56,628 bases of DNA from a bacterium. GTDB taxonomy: Bacteria; Sysuimicrobiota; Sysuimicrobiia; Sysuimicrobiales; Segetimicrobiaceae. The translations under genes and the position numbers were made by a program. The stretch lies in NCBI GenBank assembly GCA_035295165.1, contig DATGJN010000064.1, forward strand, positions 1 to 56,628, in the 5' to 3' direction. The notes under the pieces are model-generated. The model did no database searches. It was not told where the DNA came from and worked only from the letters and a program-made list of their open reading frames with translations. Positions 34,787-45,283 of the stretch are shown piece by piece. How positions within the stretch are numbered: the first letter of the stretch is position 1; each line of letters opens with the position of its first letter.

Positions 34787-36076
34787 ATGCGACTGAGCGT
34801 GATCGGAACGGGATACGTCGGGTTGGTGGCGGCCGTGTGCTTCGCCGATCTCGGCCACGACGTGATTGGGGTGGACCGCGACGCCGAACGGATTCGCGCG
34901 CTTCAGGCGGGGCGGTCTCCGATCTTCGAGCCCGGGCTCGAGGAGTTGCTCGCGCGCGGCGCCGAGAGGAAGCGCCTCCGGTTCACGACCGACACCGCGG
35001 AGGCCGTGCGCGAGTCCGAGGTGATCTTCATCACCGTCGGGACGCCGTCGCTGGAGAGCGGGGACGCCGACGTCACCGCCGTGGCGGCGGTCGCCGAGAC
35101 GATCGCGGAGTCGCTACGTGACTACCGGCTGATCGTCGAGAAGAGTACGGTGCCGGTACGAACCGGGGAGCGCATCCGGGACCAGATCCAACTGCTGACC
35201 GGCGGGACCGTGCCGTTCGACATCGCCTCCAACCCGGAGTTCACGCGGGAAGGGTCGGCGATCTACGACTTCATGCACCCCGACCGGATTGTGATCGGCG
35301 TCCAGAGCGAGCGCGCCGAGCGGCTGCTCCGTGAGGTCTACCGCCCGTTCGACTGCCCGCTCCTCGTCGCGAACTTGGCCACCGCGGAGCTGATCAAGCA
35401 CGCGAGCAATGCGTTCCTGGCGATGAAGATCTCGTACATCAACGCGGTGGCGAACGTGTGCGAGCGGGTCGGCGCCGACGTCCGCATGGTCGCGGAGGGG
35501 ATGGGCCACGACGACCGGATCGGCCGCGCCTTCCTGAACGCCGGGGTGGGGTACGGCGGATCGTGCTTTCCCAAGGACGTCGCCGCGTTCGTGCGGATCG
35601 CACACGAGGCGGGCTACGAGTTCCGCCTGCTGGAAGAGGTCGCCAGGGTGAACGAGACGCAGCGAGACCTTCTGGTCCGCCACCTCAAGGACGCGCTGTG
35701 GGTGCTCGCGAATCGCATCGTGACGGTGTTTGGCTTGGCTTACAAGCCCAACACCGACGATATGCGGGACGCCCCGTCCGTGCCGGTGATCGAACGCTTG
35801 GTGCGGGAGGGCGCGCAGGTCCGGGCATGCGATCCGGTCGCCGAGGCCAACGCGCGCCGCCTCCTGCCGGACATCGCCTACTATGCCGATCCGTATGAGG
35901 CCGCCCGGGGAAGCGACGCCGTCGTGCTCATGACGGAGTGGGACGAGTTCCGGAAGGTCGACCTCGCACGTCTGCGCGAGATCGTGCGGCGTCCGGTGCT
36001 GATCGACGGCCGAAACCTCTTCGATCCCGAACAGGCGCGGGCACTCGGGTTTCACTACGTTGGGATGGGCCGATGA
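34787..36076 (+). CDS. ugd: UDP-glucose 6-dehydrogenase
   Basis: A 429-residue enzyme. [14 protein letters not shown] is the NAD-binding Rossmann start, followed by [11 protein letters not shown], the [14 protein letters not shown] substrate loop, [14 protein letters not shown] with the catalytic Lys/Asn, and YGGSCFPKD with nucleophile C260, the usual position. It oxidises UDP-glucose twice to UDP-glucuronate using 2 NAD+. The following gene overlaps by ATGA and decarboxylates this product to UDP-xylose, so they form a pathway pair. Two other nucleotide-sugar dehydrogenases occur at 43064 and 46716. Confidence 0.95.
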   Translation: MRLSVIGTGYVGLVAAVCFADLGHDVIGVDRDAERIRALQAGRSPIFEPGLEELLARGAERKRLRFTTDTAEAVRESEVIFITVGTPSLESGDADVTAVAAVAETIAESLRDYRLIVEKSTVPVRTGERIRDQIQLLTGGTVPFDIASNPEFTREGSAIYDFMHPDRIVIGVQSERAERLLREVYRPFDCPLLVANLATAELIKHASNAFLAMKISYINAVANVCERVGADVRMVAEGMGHDDRIGRAFLNAGVGYGGSCFPKDVAAFVRIAHEAGYEFRLLEEVARVNETQRDLLVRHLKDALWVLANRIVTVFGLAYKPNTDDMRDAPSVPVIERLVREGAQVRACDPVAEANARRLLPDIAYYADPYEAARGSDAVVLMTEWDEFRKVDLARLREIVRRPVLIDGRNLFDPEQARALGFHYVGMGR

Positions 36077-37011
36077 GGGTCGTCCTCACCGGCGGCGCGG
36101 GCTTCGTCGGGTCGCACCTGTGCGACCGGCTGCTGGCGGACGGCGCGCACGTGCTCTGCGTGGACAATCTCCTTACCGGACGGGCGGAGAATCTTGCCCA
36201 CATCGCCGACCCCCGATTCGAGTTCCGGCAGCACGACATCACGACGCCGATCGAGGTGCCGGGGCCGGTCGATTGCGTCCTTCACTTCGCCAGCGCGGCG
36301 AGCCCCGTGGACTACTTGACCCACCCGATCAAGACGCTCAAGGCCGGCGCGCTCGGGACCTGGATCACGTTGGGGCTGGCGCGCGCCAAGGGCGCCCGGT
36401 TTCTCCTGGCATCCACCTCGGAGGTGTACGGCGACCCCGAGGTGTCTCCGCAGCCCGAGACCTACTGGGGGAACGTCAACCCGGTCGGACCGCGCGGGTG
36501 CTACGATGAGTCGAAGCGGTTCGCGGAGGCGATGGCGATGGCGTACCATCGTTATCACGGCGTCAATACCGCGATCGCGAGGATTTTTAATTCCTACGGC
36601 CCTCGGATTCGCCCGGACGACGGACGGGTGGTCCCCACACTGCTCACGCAAGCGATGCGCGGCGAGCCGCTGACCGTCTACGGGGACGGCAGCCAGACGC
36701 GGAGTTTCTGTTACATCACCGATTTGATTGACGGCATCGTGCGCCTGCTTCGCTCCGACCTGCACGACCCCGTCAACCTCGGGAATCCCGAGGAGATCAC
36801 CGTGCTCGAGTTTGCGCGAAAGGTGATCGCGATGACCCGTAGCCGAAGCGAGATCGTGTACCGGCCGCTCCCCCAGGACGATCCGATGCAGCGCCGTCCC
36901 GACATCACACGGGCGAAGACGCTGCTCGGATGGGAGCCCAGGATCTCACTGCGGGAGGGGCTCGAGCGTACGCTGGAATGGTTTGCCGCACGTACGGGAG
37001 GCCGGTCGTAA
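36073..37011 (+). CDS. UDP-glucuronate decarboxylase (UDP-xylose synthase)
   Basis: A 312-residue SDR starting at ATG 36073, within the ugd stop. [15 protein letters not shown] is the cofactor motif; [20 protein letters not shown] and [12 protein letters not shown] are diagnostic of [19 protein letters not shown] holds the catalytic Tyr-x3-Lys; and [10 protein letters not shown] and [17 protein letters not shown] complete the substrate site. It converts UDP-glucuronate to UDP-xylose, releasing CO2, without an external cofactor. Order ugd-uxs is common in polysaccharide loci and supports xylose as a constituent. Confidence 0.94.
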   Translation: MRVVLTGGAGFVGSHLCDRLLADGAHVLCVDNLLTGRAENLAHIADPRFEFRQHDITTPIEVPGPVDCVLHFASAASPVDYLTHPIKTLKAGALGTWITLGLARAKGARFLLASTSEVYGDPEVSPQPETYWGNVNPVGPRGCYDESKRFAEAMAMAYHRYHGVNTAIARIFNSYGPRIRPDDGRVVPTLLTQAMRGEPLTVYGDGSQTRSFCYITDLIDGIVRLLRSDLHDPVNLGNPEEITVLEFARKVIAMTRSRSEIVYRPLPQDDPMQRRPDITRAKTLLGWEPRISLREGLERTLEWFAARTGGRS

Positions 37012-37012
37012 C

Positions 37013-38899
<1,887 letters not shown>

Positions 38900-38992
38900 G
38901 GCGCCGGGCCTTGCGCGTTCGAGCGCGGTGACGGCCACTCCCGCGGTCTGCGGTCGGACGAGGTCCGGCGCTCGACGTCGCTCGGGGCATCG

Positions 38993-40123
38993 ATGAAGAT
39001 CCTGATTCTCGCCACGAGATACCTGGGTCTCGGCGGAGCGGAAGCGTACACGCGGATGTTCGCGGAAGCCGCCGCGGCGTCCGGCGCCCAGGTCGAGGTC
39101 TTGTCCTTTCTCGGTGGAGACGTCCCCGACCGCGGTTCGGCGGTGCGGTACCTGGGACATGCGGCGAGCCGTTCCACTGCGCCGGCACAGGCGCGGTTCG
39201 TGGCGGATGTCCTCCGACGCGGCCGCGGGTACGACCTCTTCGTGTGCAGCCACGTCGCCGTCGCCCCCATCGGCTTGATCCTGCACCGGTTGTTCGGGAC
39301 GCCGTATGTCGTGTTCGCACACGGTATCGAGGTGTGGGGGTCGCTCGGACCGCGCCGGCGGGTGGCGCTGCGGCGCGCGGCGCGGGTGGTCGCGGTGAGC
39401 CGATTCACGGCTCGCGCGCTCGTCCGCGAGCACGGCGTCGCCGAAGACCGGGTGGTGGTGATCTACCCGGCGGTCGATCCCGCGATGCTGCGGCGGGCGT
39501 TGGAGGAGCCCGACGCGCCGCCGAGCCACACCGGGGTCACGCTGCTCACGGTCGCGCGGCTCTCGGCGCAGGAGCGGTACAAGGGGTGCGATGCGGTGAT
39601 CGCGGCGCTTCCGGACGTCATCGCCGCCGCCGGGCCGGTGCGTTATGCGATCGTCGGCGACGGCGACGACCGGCCTCGTCTCGAGGTAGTCGCACGCGAC
39701 CGCGGCGTGGCGGACGCCGTACGCTTCGCGGGCCGCGTGCCGGCGGACGGTCTTGCGGCATGGTACCGTGATTGCGATGTGTTCGTGATGCCGTCGGTCG
39801 CGGAGTTGCGTCCGGGCGGCTGGGCCGGCGAGGGGTTCGGGATCGTGTATCTCGAGGCGGCCGCGTTTCGGAGGCCCGTGATCGCGGGCGCGGGCGGTGG
39901 TGCGCCGGAGGCCGTGCAGGACGGCACGACCGGCGTCGTCGTGGACGGCCGCGATGTGCGTGCCGTGGCAGCGGCGATTGCCGGCTTGGCACGCGACGCC
40001 GCGCTCCGCACAAGCATGGGCGACGCCGGCCGTCGCTGGGTCCTGGAGCGGTTTACGTTCGATCGGCTTCAGGAAGAGGTGGGTGCTGCGGTGCGCCTAG
40101 CCTCGGCCACACGCGCTCGCTGA
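38993..40123 (+). CDS. Family 4 (GT-B) glycosyltransferase
   Basis: A 376-residue retaining GT-B protein: KILILATRYLGLGGAEAYT at the N-terminus, GIEVW and VAVSRFTARAL in the mid-region, then LLTVARLSAQERYKGCD, YAIVGDGDDRPRLE, and the nucleotide-sugar-binding E-x7-E motif in GEGFGIVYLEAAAF followed by GGAPEAVQDGTTG. These enzymes add mannose, glucose, rhamnose or xylose from a nucleotide donor to a growing lipid-linked glycan in the cytoplasm. It is the last gene before an AT-rich gap of about 250 bp. Confidence 0.9.
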   Translation: MKILILATRYLGLGGAEAYTRMFAEAAAASGAQVEVLSFLGGDVPDRGSAVRYLGHAASRSTAPAQARFVADVLRRGRGYDLFVCSHVAVAPIGLILHRLFGTPYVVFAHGIEVWGSLGPRRRVALRRAARVVAVSRFTARALVREHGVAEDRVVVIYPAVDPAMLRRALEEPDAPPSHTGVTLLTVARLSAQERYKGCDAVIAALPDVIAAAGPVRYAIVGDGDDRPRLEVVARDRGVADAVRFAGRVPADGLAAWYRDCDVFVMPSVAELRPGGWAGEGFGIVYLEAAAFRRPVIAGAGGGAPEAVQDGTTGVVVDGRDVRAVAAAIAGLARDAALRTSMGDAGRRWVLERFTFDRLQEEVGAAVRLASATRAR

Positions 40124-40198
40124 CTTCGCCGCCTCGTCGTTATTCCTTCGCACGCCAACTACACCGCTCTCGATTCGTCCATAAATGCCTCGCTCAAG

Positions 40199-40226
40199 TC
40201 GTCAACTATCCCGCATTCTGTAAAAT
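40199..40226 (+). promoter_or_regulatory. Candidate promoter of the wzy-wzz segment
   Basis: TCGTCA (40199-40204, four of six -35 matches) and TAAAAT (40221-40226) are separated by 16 bases in the most AT-rich intergenic stretch of the window. The octamer GTCGTCAA occurs twice here, overlapping the -35 and again just after the -10. No gene is seen between 40124 and 40377 apart from these signals. Confidence 0.35.
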
Positions 40227-40377
40227 GTCGTCAAATTGTCAATCAAATGTTCGATAGATCAAGTGAGGAAGTCTGACGCTTAATGTGAATCGAAAGGAGG
40301 AAGAAGCGCATTTGTGACGGAACTTGCCGTCGCGAAGTTCGTGACGGGACGCAGTATCTGCTTGGGGGAATCCTCGC

Positions 40378-41682
40378 GTGGCTATTTGGATCGGTGTGGT
40401 TCTTCTGGCCGCTTCTGGCCTGCTATCCGTGATGCTCGTAGGCCACCTCTTTACTCCTTCCACCATATTCCTCGCGATATGGACGGGTATGTTTGGTTTC
40501 GTGCTGATCGACGAGACAGTGTATCGGTTCTTCTCGTCTCAGGTGAGCGGTTATGCATATCTCCTCCACGGTCTGAGCTTTCTCGCGTTCATTGTGGGTT
40601 CGGTGACGATTCTCTTAGCACACGCGATGGCACGGCGCCGTCAACACACGTCGCGTCGAGACGACGTGGGTCCAAGCAGTCTCCTTGCGCTCGCGACGTG
40701 GCAGGTCCTCGCTCTTCTTGGGCTTGTGGGATTCAAATTGGTGCTCGTCCATGCTCGGTATGGCAATGTTCTCGCTAGTCTCGGGGCGATTCGGGCCGAC
40801 TTTATCGCCGGCCGCGTTGCGTTTCCCGCGTGGTCCGATCTGACGACCGTGTTCGCAAACTTGGCGATTCTCAATCTTGCTGTTCTCATGGCCTACAAGA
40901 GGACGCCCCTCGCGACGGCGCTGGCCGCAACCACGATTGTTGCGGCGTTCCTCGATGATCTATCGACCGCCGACAAGGGCGGACTCCGCCTGATCATCCT
41001 CCTGGTTCTCGGGACATACTACGCGGCAAGCATTGGGCGTCAGGCGAGATGGAACGGAAAGGTCATCATCACGTGGTCCGTTGTGGTCCTTGCCACGGTG
41101 GCTCTGTTCTCGTTCATCACATCGTGGCGAAGCGGCAGCAGGTCGATTGCGGACGTTACCTACCAACACTTCTACGGCGATATCGTCGGCAATCTCGTTT
41201 CGTCGAGCTGGTTTGTGGAACGCCCCTTGCCGAGCACCGTGCCGGGCGAAAACAGTTTTCATGGACTCTACACGCTGGTGGGAGGCATCACGGACCACCT
41301 GTTTGGACAGTCGGTCTACGCGAGCGGCTACTCAAGCACCGACCCCGCATACTACGCGAACATCGTTGAACGTGGCGTGTACAACACGACGGACTATGTA
41401 GCTTATCTGTACTCCGATTTCGGAATCGTGGGTCTGATCCTTGCGAGCTACGTGTGGGGGGTCGTCGCGACGAGGGCGTTCGTGCGTGCGATCCAACGGA
41501 AGCGCATCGTCGACATCCAAGCGCTGGCCCTGATCACCGTGGGCATCGTGGTCTCCGTCAGGGGATTCTACTATGGCGCCGCGGGATTTTGGCTGACGCT
41601 GCTGTGCGTGTACGCTCGGGGGTGGTTCTCGACGATGTTGCGGGACCATAGGCGAGCTGGTACGACGGTCCGCTCGGGCTGA
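40378..41682 (+). CDS. Wzy-like repeat-unit polymerase
   Basis: A 434-residue polytopic membrane protein with about 11 hydrophobic segments and a large extracytoplasmic loop (about 255-345: FITSWRSGSRSIADVTYQHFYGDIVGN, SSTDPAYYANIVERGVYNTTDY). This is the layout of O-antigen/exopolysaccharide polymerases that join flipped repeat units, and the Wzz-like gene follows after 20 bp. GTG 40378 has GGGGGA before it. Its codon use is visibly less GC-rich than that of neighbouring loci, which is common for horizontally exchanged polymerase genes. Confidence 0.75.
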   Translation: MAIWIGVVLLAASGLLSVMLVGHLFTPSTIFLAIWTGMFGFVLIDETVYRFFSSQVSGYAYLLHGLSFLAFIVGSVTILLAHAMARRRQHTSRRDDVGPSSLLALATWQVLALLGLVGFKLVLVHARYGNVLASLGAIRADFIAGRVAFPAWSDLTTVFANLAILNLAVLMAYKRTPLATALAATTIVAAFLDDLSTADKGGLRLIILLVLGTYYAASIGRQARWNGKVIITWSVVVLATVALFSFITSWRSGSRSIADVTYQHFYGDIVGNLVSSSWFVERPLPSTVPGENSFHGLYTLVGGITDHLFGQSVYASGYSSTDPAYYANIVERGVYNTTDYVAYLYSDFGIVGLILASYVWGVVATRAFVRAIQRKRIVDIQALALITVGIVVSVRGFYYGAAGFWLTLLCVYARGWFSTMLRDHRRAGTTVRSG

Positions 41683-41702
41683 TTGATTGCGGGAGGGAGC
41701 CG

Positions 41703-42980
41703 ATGGATATTGAAGGGTTCGTCGACGTTCTCGTCAAGCGATGGCCTGTCGGCGTGGCGGTTGCTCTTGCGTCGGTCGTGATCGGTGCCCTGATCGGTGT
41801 CACGCTGCCGCCGATCTACGAAGCCCAGGCGCTCATCCTCGTGAGCAGGCCTCCGGTGCAGGTGGGGACGCCTCCCGATCCGACGGGCCCGGGTCTCAAG
41901 ATCGGCGAGGTCCTCAGCCAGGATCTGCCCGCCGCGGCCGTCGTCGAATTTGCCAATTCCGACGGCGTGATACGCACGCTCACCGAGGACCTTCAGCCCC
42001 CCAGGGAGATCCGCGAGCGACTTGTTGCCCGTCTCGTTCCTGGCACAAACTTGGTCGAACTGGTGGTCCGGGGGAGAGATCCGAAGCAGACCGCCGTGCT
42101 AGGAAACGCCTGGGCCCGCGTCGTCGACGCGGCGGGCGATGCGATCCTTCAAGCCGACGCGAATGCCACCCATGACTTCTTCGCGACGCAGGTGCAGGAT
42201 GCGGCGGCGAATCTGGCGGGAGCGCAGAAGGCGCTCCGTGACTTTGACGTGACGACTCCGCTCGGCTTGCTCCAGGCTCGGGTCAACGTGATTACGGGTC
42301 AAATCTCGAACTATGAGTCCCGCCTGACGGATCTCGGGGTGTCGTTGCGGAGTCAAACGGCGACCCTCGCGGGGATCAACGGGCAGTTGCTGGGTCAGCC
42401 CAAGACCCTCACCCTGACGAAGCCTGTGATCACCGACCCGTTCTTGATGCAGGCGGCCAGCGAGGTGACTCGACACGGAGTGCTCGAATCCAGCACGCTT
42501 GCCCTCAAGAGCCAGGAACTCAATCCGGTGTATCTTCAGCTGGATCAGGCGCGAGCAGACGCGGAGATTCGGATCTTGGCTTCCCAGGAGGAAGGCGCCG
42601 CGATCCGGCAGACCATCAGCCAGTTACGGGACGAGATTGGTGGTTTGCGCGCGCGATTGGCCGACGGACAGCTTCGGCGCGCGGCCCTGGCCGGCGCGGC
42701 CAACACGGCGAGTCAAACGTACAGCGTTCTCGTGGAGCGCCGGAATGAGACTCACGTCGCCTCCGTTGTGCGAGGGAAGTCCGTCCGCGCCATTGTCGAT
42801 GCGGTGGCGCCAAGGGCGCCGGTGGCGCCAAAGAAGCACGTGATCCTCGTTCTGTCGTCGTTATTCGGATGCATGCTGGGTGTGCTCTCGATGTTGGTGG
42901 TGGAGTATTCCGTCACGCCTCGGCCTCGGGTAACAACAGTTCCCGGCGCGCTGAAGGCTGAGCCCCGCTTGGAAACGTAG
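41703..42980 (+). CDS. Wzz-like chain-length determinant
   Basis: A 425-residue protein with the polysaccharide co-polymerase layout: a short cytoplasmic N-terminus (MDIEGFVDVLVKRWP), a membrane helix (VGVAVALASVVIGALIGVTLP, then P-rich IYEAQALILVSRPP), a long periplasmic helical region (about 60-395) and a second helix near the end (HVILVLSSLFGCMLGVLSMLVV). It lacks the C-terminal tyrosine kinase found in CpsCD/Wzc fusions. Wzz proteins set the modal length of the polymer by acting with Wzy. Two tandem GTGGCGCCAA stretches encode an APVAPK repeat just before the last helix. Confidence 0.85.
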   Translation: MDIEGFVDVLVKRWPVGVAVALASVVIGALIGVTLPPIYEAQALILVSRPPVQVGTPPDPTGPGLKIGEVLSQDLPAAAVVEFANSDGVIRTLTEDLQPPREIRERLVARLVPGTNLVELVVRGRDPKQTAVLGNAWARVVDAAGDAILQADANATHDFFATQVQDAAANLAGAQKALRDFDVTTPLGLLQARVNVITGQISNYESRLTDLGVSLRSQTATLAGINGQLLGQPKTLTLTKPVITDPFLMQAASEVTRHGVLESSTLALKSQELNPVYLQLDQARADAEIRILASQEEGAAIRQTISQLRDEIGGLRARLADGQLRRAALAGAANTASQTYSVLVERRNETHVASVVRGKSVRAIVDAVAPRAPVAPKKHVILVLSSLFGCMLGVLSMLVVEYSVTPRPRVTTVPGALKAEPRLET

Positions 42981-43063
42981 TACGGCGCCGGCAACGGAGG
43001 AATCAAACGGCATGTCAGGGTACTGATTCGCGGCGGTGCCCTTACTGCAGAGGAGGTGCGCCT

Positions 43064-44392
43064 ATGGACAACGCGCGGCTGCGGGTCGCCGTGATCGGTC
43101 TATGGCACCTGGGTTGCGTGGCTGCGGCGTGCCTCGCGAAGCTCGGGCATGCGGTCGTTGGAGTCGAGACAAGCCCCCGTCGTCTCGAGGAACTGCGTGC
43201 AGGACGCGCGCCGCTGCGCGAGCCCGGCCTGGATGAATTGCTGACCGCGGGTCTCGCTGCTGGCACTCTGCGGTTCTCGGGAGATCTGGAGGAAGCGGTT
43301 CGAGAAGCTGACGTCGGGTACATTGCGTACGACACGCCTGTCAACTCTGAGGACGAGGCCGATCCTTCGATCGTCCGAGAAGCAGCGCAGCGGGTCGGCA
43401 ACGGGCTGCCGTCCGGCGCGCTGTTGTTGGTGCAGAGCCAGGTCCCGGTCGGCAGCTGCGAGTTGATCCGCGCCGCACTTGAGGCCGCACGGCCGGGGCA
43501 GGTTCTCGTCGCCTGCGTGCCGGAGAATATCCGGCTCGGGCAGGCGATCGAGCGCTACCTGACGCCCGACATGCTCGTCGTGGGCGCCCGCGACGGCGCC
43601 GCCTACGAGACCGTGGATCGGGTGTTCGCCCGCGTCGACGCACCACGCGTCCGGACAGACTTCGCGACTGCGGAGACGATCAAACACGCAATCAACGCGT
43701 TTCTGGCAACGTCCATCAGCTACGTGAACGAGATGGCCAATCTCGCCCAACTTGAGGGCGTTGATCTCGATGCGCTCCTGGCGGCGCTCAGGCTCGAGCG
43801 CCGGGTCGGTCCGCACGTGCCGTTGACGCCGGGGATGGGCTTTGCCGGCGGGACGCTGGCGCGCGACATCAAGGCGCTTCAGGCGTTGGGCGGCCGGCAT
43901 GGGTACGTCCCTCATTTGTTCGACGCCGTGCTGCGCGTCAACGACGATCAGAAGACACTTCCGGTTCGGTGGCTACAGCAGGCGTATGGGGCGCTTGAGG
44001 GACGCCGCGTCGGTGTGCTGGGTCTCACGTACAAAGTCGGCACGAGCACGCTGCGGCGTTCCGGCGCCGTGGAAGTGATTCGCCGCTTGGTTGCCTCCGG
44101 CGCAGCGGTGGCCGCCGCCGACCCGCAGGCGGATCCGACGGAGATCGCCGACCTGCCGCCGTTTGAGTTCAGCCGGGATCCGTACCTGGCGGCGGCCGGT
44201 GCGGACGCGTTGGTGGTGGTCACGCCATGGCCGCAGTTCGAGGCGCTGGACTACGCGAGAATCCTCTCCGAGATGCGCCACCCGTTCGTGCTCGACATGG
44301 CGCGCATGTTGGATCGGCGACGCCTCGAAGCGCTCGGGTTCGCCTACATTGGGGTAGGAACGGGTCCGGTTCCACGAACGGCCGCACCGTAA
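43064..44392 (+). CDS. UDP-sugar dehydrogenase-family protein lacking the catalytic Cys
   Basis: A 442-residue protein. It has the NAD-binding start VAVIGLWHLGCVAAACLAKLGH, KHAINAFLATSISYVNEMANL (catalytic Lys/Asn region) and GVLGLTYKVGTSTLRRSGAVE, so all three UDPGDH domains are present. The motif that should read GGSCFPKD is FAGGTLARD, with Thr264 where the nucleophilic Cys belongs. The NPEFxxEG substrate loop is VPENIRLGQAI. Oxidation to a carboxylate needs the Cys, so this enzyme may stop at the aldehyde, work as an epimerase or act on another sugar. It belongs to a recognisable subgroup rather than being a random mutant, since the other domains are intact. Confidence 0.85.
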   Translation: MDNARLRVAVIGLWHLGCVAAACLAKLGHAVVGVETSPRRLEELRAGRAPLREPGLDELLTAGLAAGTLRFSGDLEEAVREADVGYIAYDTPVNSEDEADPSIVREAAQRVGNGLPSGALLLVQSQVPVGSCELIRAALEAARPGQVLVACVPENIRLGQAIERYLTPDMLVVGARDGAAYETVDRVFARVDAPRVRTDFATAETIKHAINAFLATSISYVNEMANLAQLEGVDLDALLAALRLERRVGPHVPLTPGMGFAGGTLARDIKALQALGGRHGYVPHLFDAVLRVNDDQKTLPVRWLQQAYGALEGRRVGVLGLTYKVGTSTLRRSGAVEVIRRLVASGAAVAAADPQADPTEIADLPPFEFSRDPYLAAAGADALVVVTPWPQFEALDYARILSEMRHPFVLDMARMLDRRRLEALGFAYIGVGTGPVPRTAAP

Positions 44393-44428
44393 CCGTCGGC
44401 GCAGACACCCCGCGGGCTTCCAATCCCA

Positions 44429-45283
44429 ATGGACCTATGCTTTAATACGGATGTGGCGCGATCGTTCTCGGATGTTCCAATCACGAGTGTGGCCGAGTAC
44501 TGGAACGCGCGACCGTGCAATATCCGGCATTCGCCGCGCGATGTAGGAACGCGCGAGTACTTCGATGAGGTTGAGGCCCGGAAGTACCTCGTCGAGCCTC
44601 ACATCCCCCGATTTGCGGAGTTCCCGCGCTGGCAAGGGAAGCGCGTCCTGGAGATCGGCTGCGGGATCGGCACCGACACGATCAACTTCGCGCGCCACGG
44701 CGCGCGCGTGACTGCGGTGGATCTGTCTGAGCGATCGGTGGAGATCGCCCGGCAGCGCGCGCACGTGTACGGCCTCGAGCGGCAGATCACGTTTCACGTC
44801 GCGAACGCGGAAACGTTGACCGGAGTGGTGCCCATTGAACCGTACGACTTGGTCTACTCGTTCGGCGTGCTCCACCACACGCCCCATCCGCCTCGTGCGA
44901 TCGAGCAGATTCGCCGGTACATGCGGCCGGGGAGCACGCTGAAGATCATGGTATACCATCGGCGGTCTTCGAAGGTGATGGGAATTCTCGTGCGCCATGG
45001 AAAGGGCCGCGTGTGGGACCTGCCGCGCGTCGTGGCTAGATACTCGGAGGCCCAGACGGGGTGCCCGGTGACGTACACGTATCTTCCCCGGGAGATGCCG
45101 TCGTTGCTGCGCGGACTTCGCATCCGGGAGATGTGGGTCGACCACATCTTCCCATATCGGTTTCCCGACTACACCGAATACCGGTACACGCGCGTGTGGT
45201 ACTATCGCGTCCTGCCGGCGCCGATGTTCCGGTGGTTGGAGCGCCACTTCGGCTGGCATCTGTGCGTGACGGCGGAGGCATGA
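44429..45283 (+). CDS. Class I SAM-dependent methyltransferase
   Basis: A 284-residue protein. The SAM loop VLEIGCGIGTDTINFARHG, the acidic VDLSERSV, HVANAETL and the YSFGVLHHTPHP motif are those of Methyltransf_11/25-type enzymes. The aromatic, Arg-rich C-terminal third (RFPDYTEYRYTRVWYY) is unusual and probably contacts a large acceptor. The next gene overlaps by ATGA. A sugar or lipid-linked glycan O-methyltransferase is the likely role from its position between dehydrogenase and ligase genes. No strong SD is seen before ATG 44429. Confidence 0.85.
   Translation: MDLCFNTDVARSFSDVPITSVAEYWNARPCNIRHSPRDVGTREYFDEVEARKYLVEPHIPRFAEFPRWQGKRVLEIGCGIGTDTINFARHGARVTAVDLSERSVEIARQRAHVYGLERQITFHVANAETLTGVVPIEPYDLVYSFGVLHHTPHPPRAIEQIRRYMRPGSTLKIMVYHRRSSKVMGILVRHGKGRVWDLPRVVARYSEAQTGCPVTYTYLPREMPSLLRGLRIREMWVDHIFPYRFPDYTEYRYTRVWYYRVLPAPMFRWLERHFGWHLCVTAEA

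Noticed and set aside
40314-40778. A 154-codon frame behind the strong SD at 40295-40300
   Set aside because: It overlaps the wzy gene out of frame and has Arg/Ser/Cys-rich shadow composition; only the SD itself is kept as a finding.
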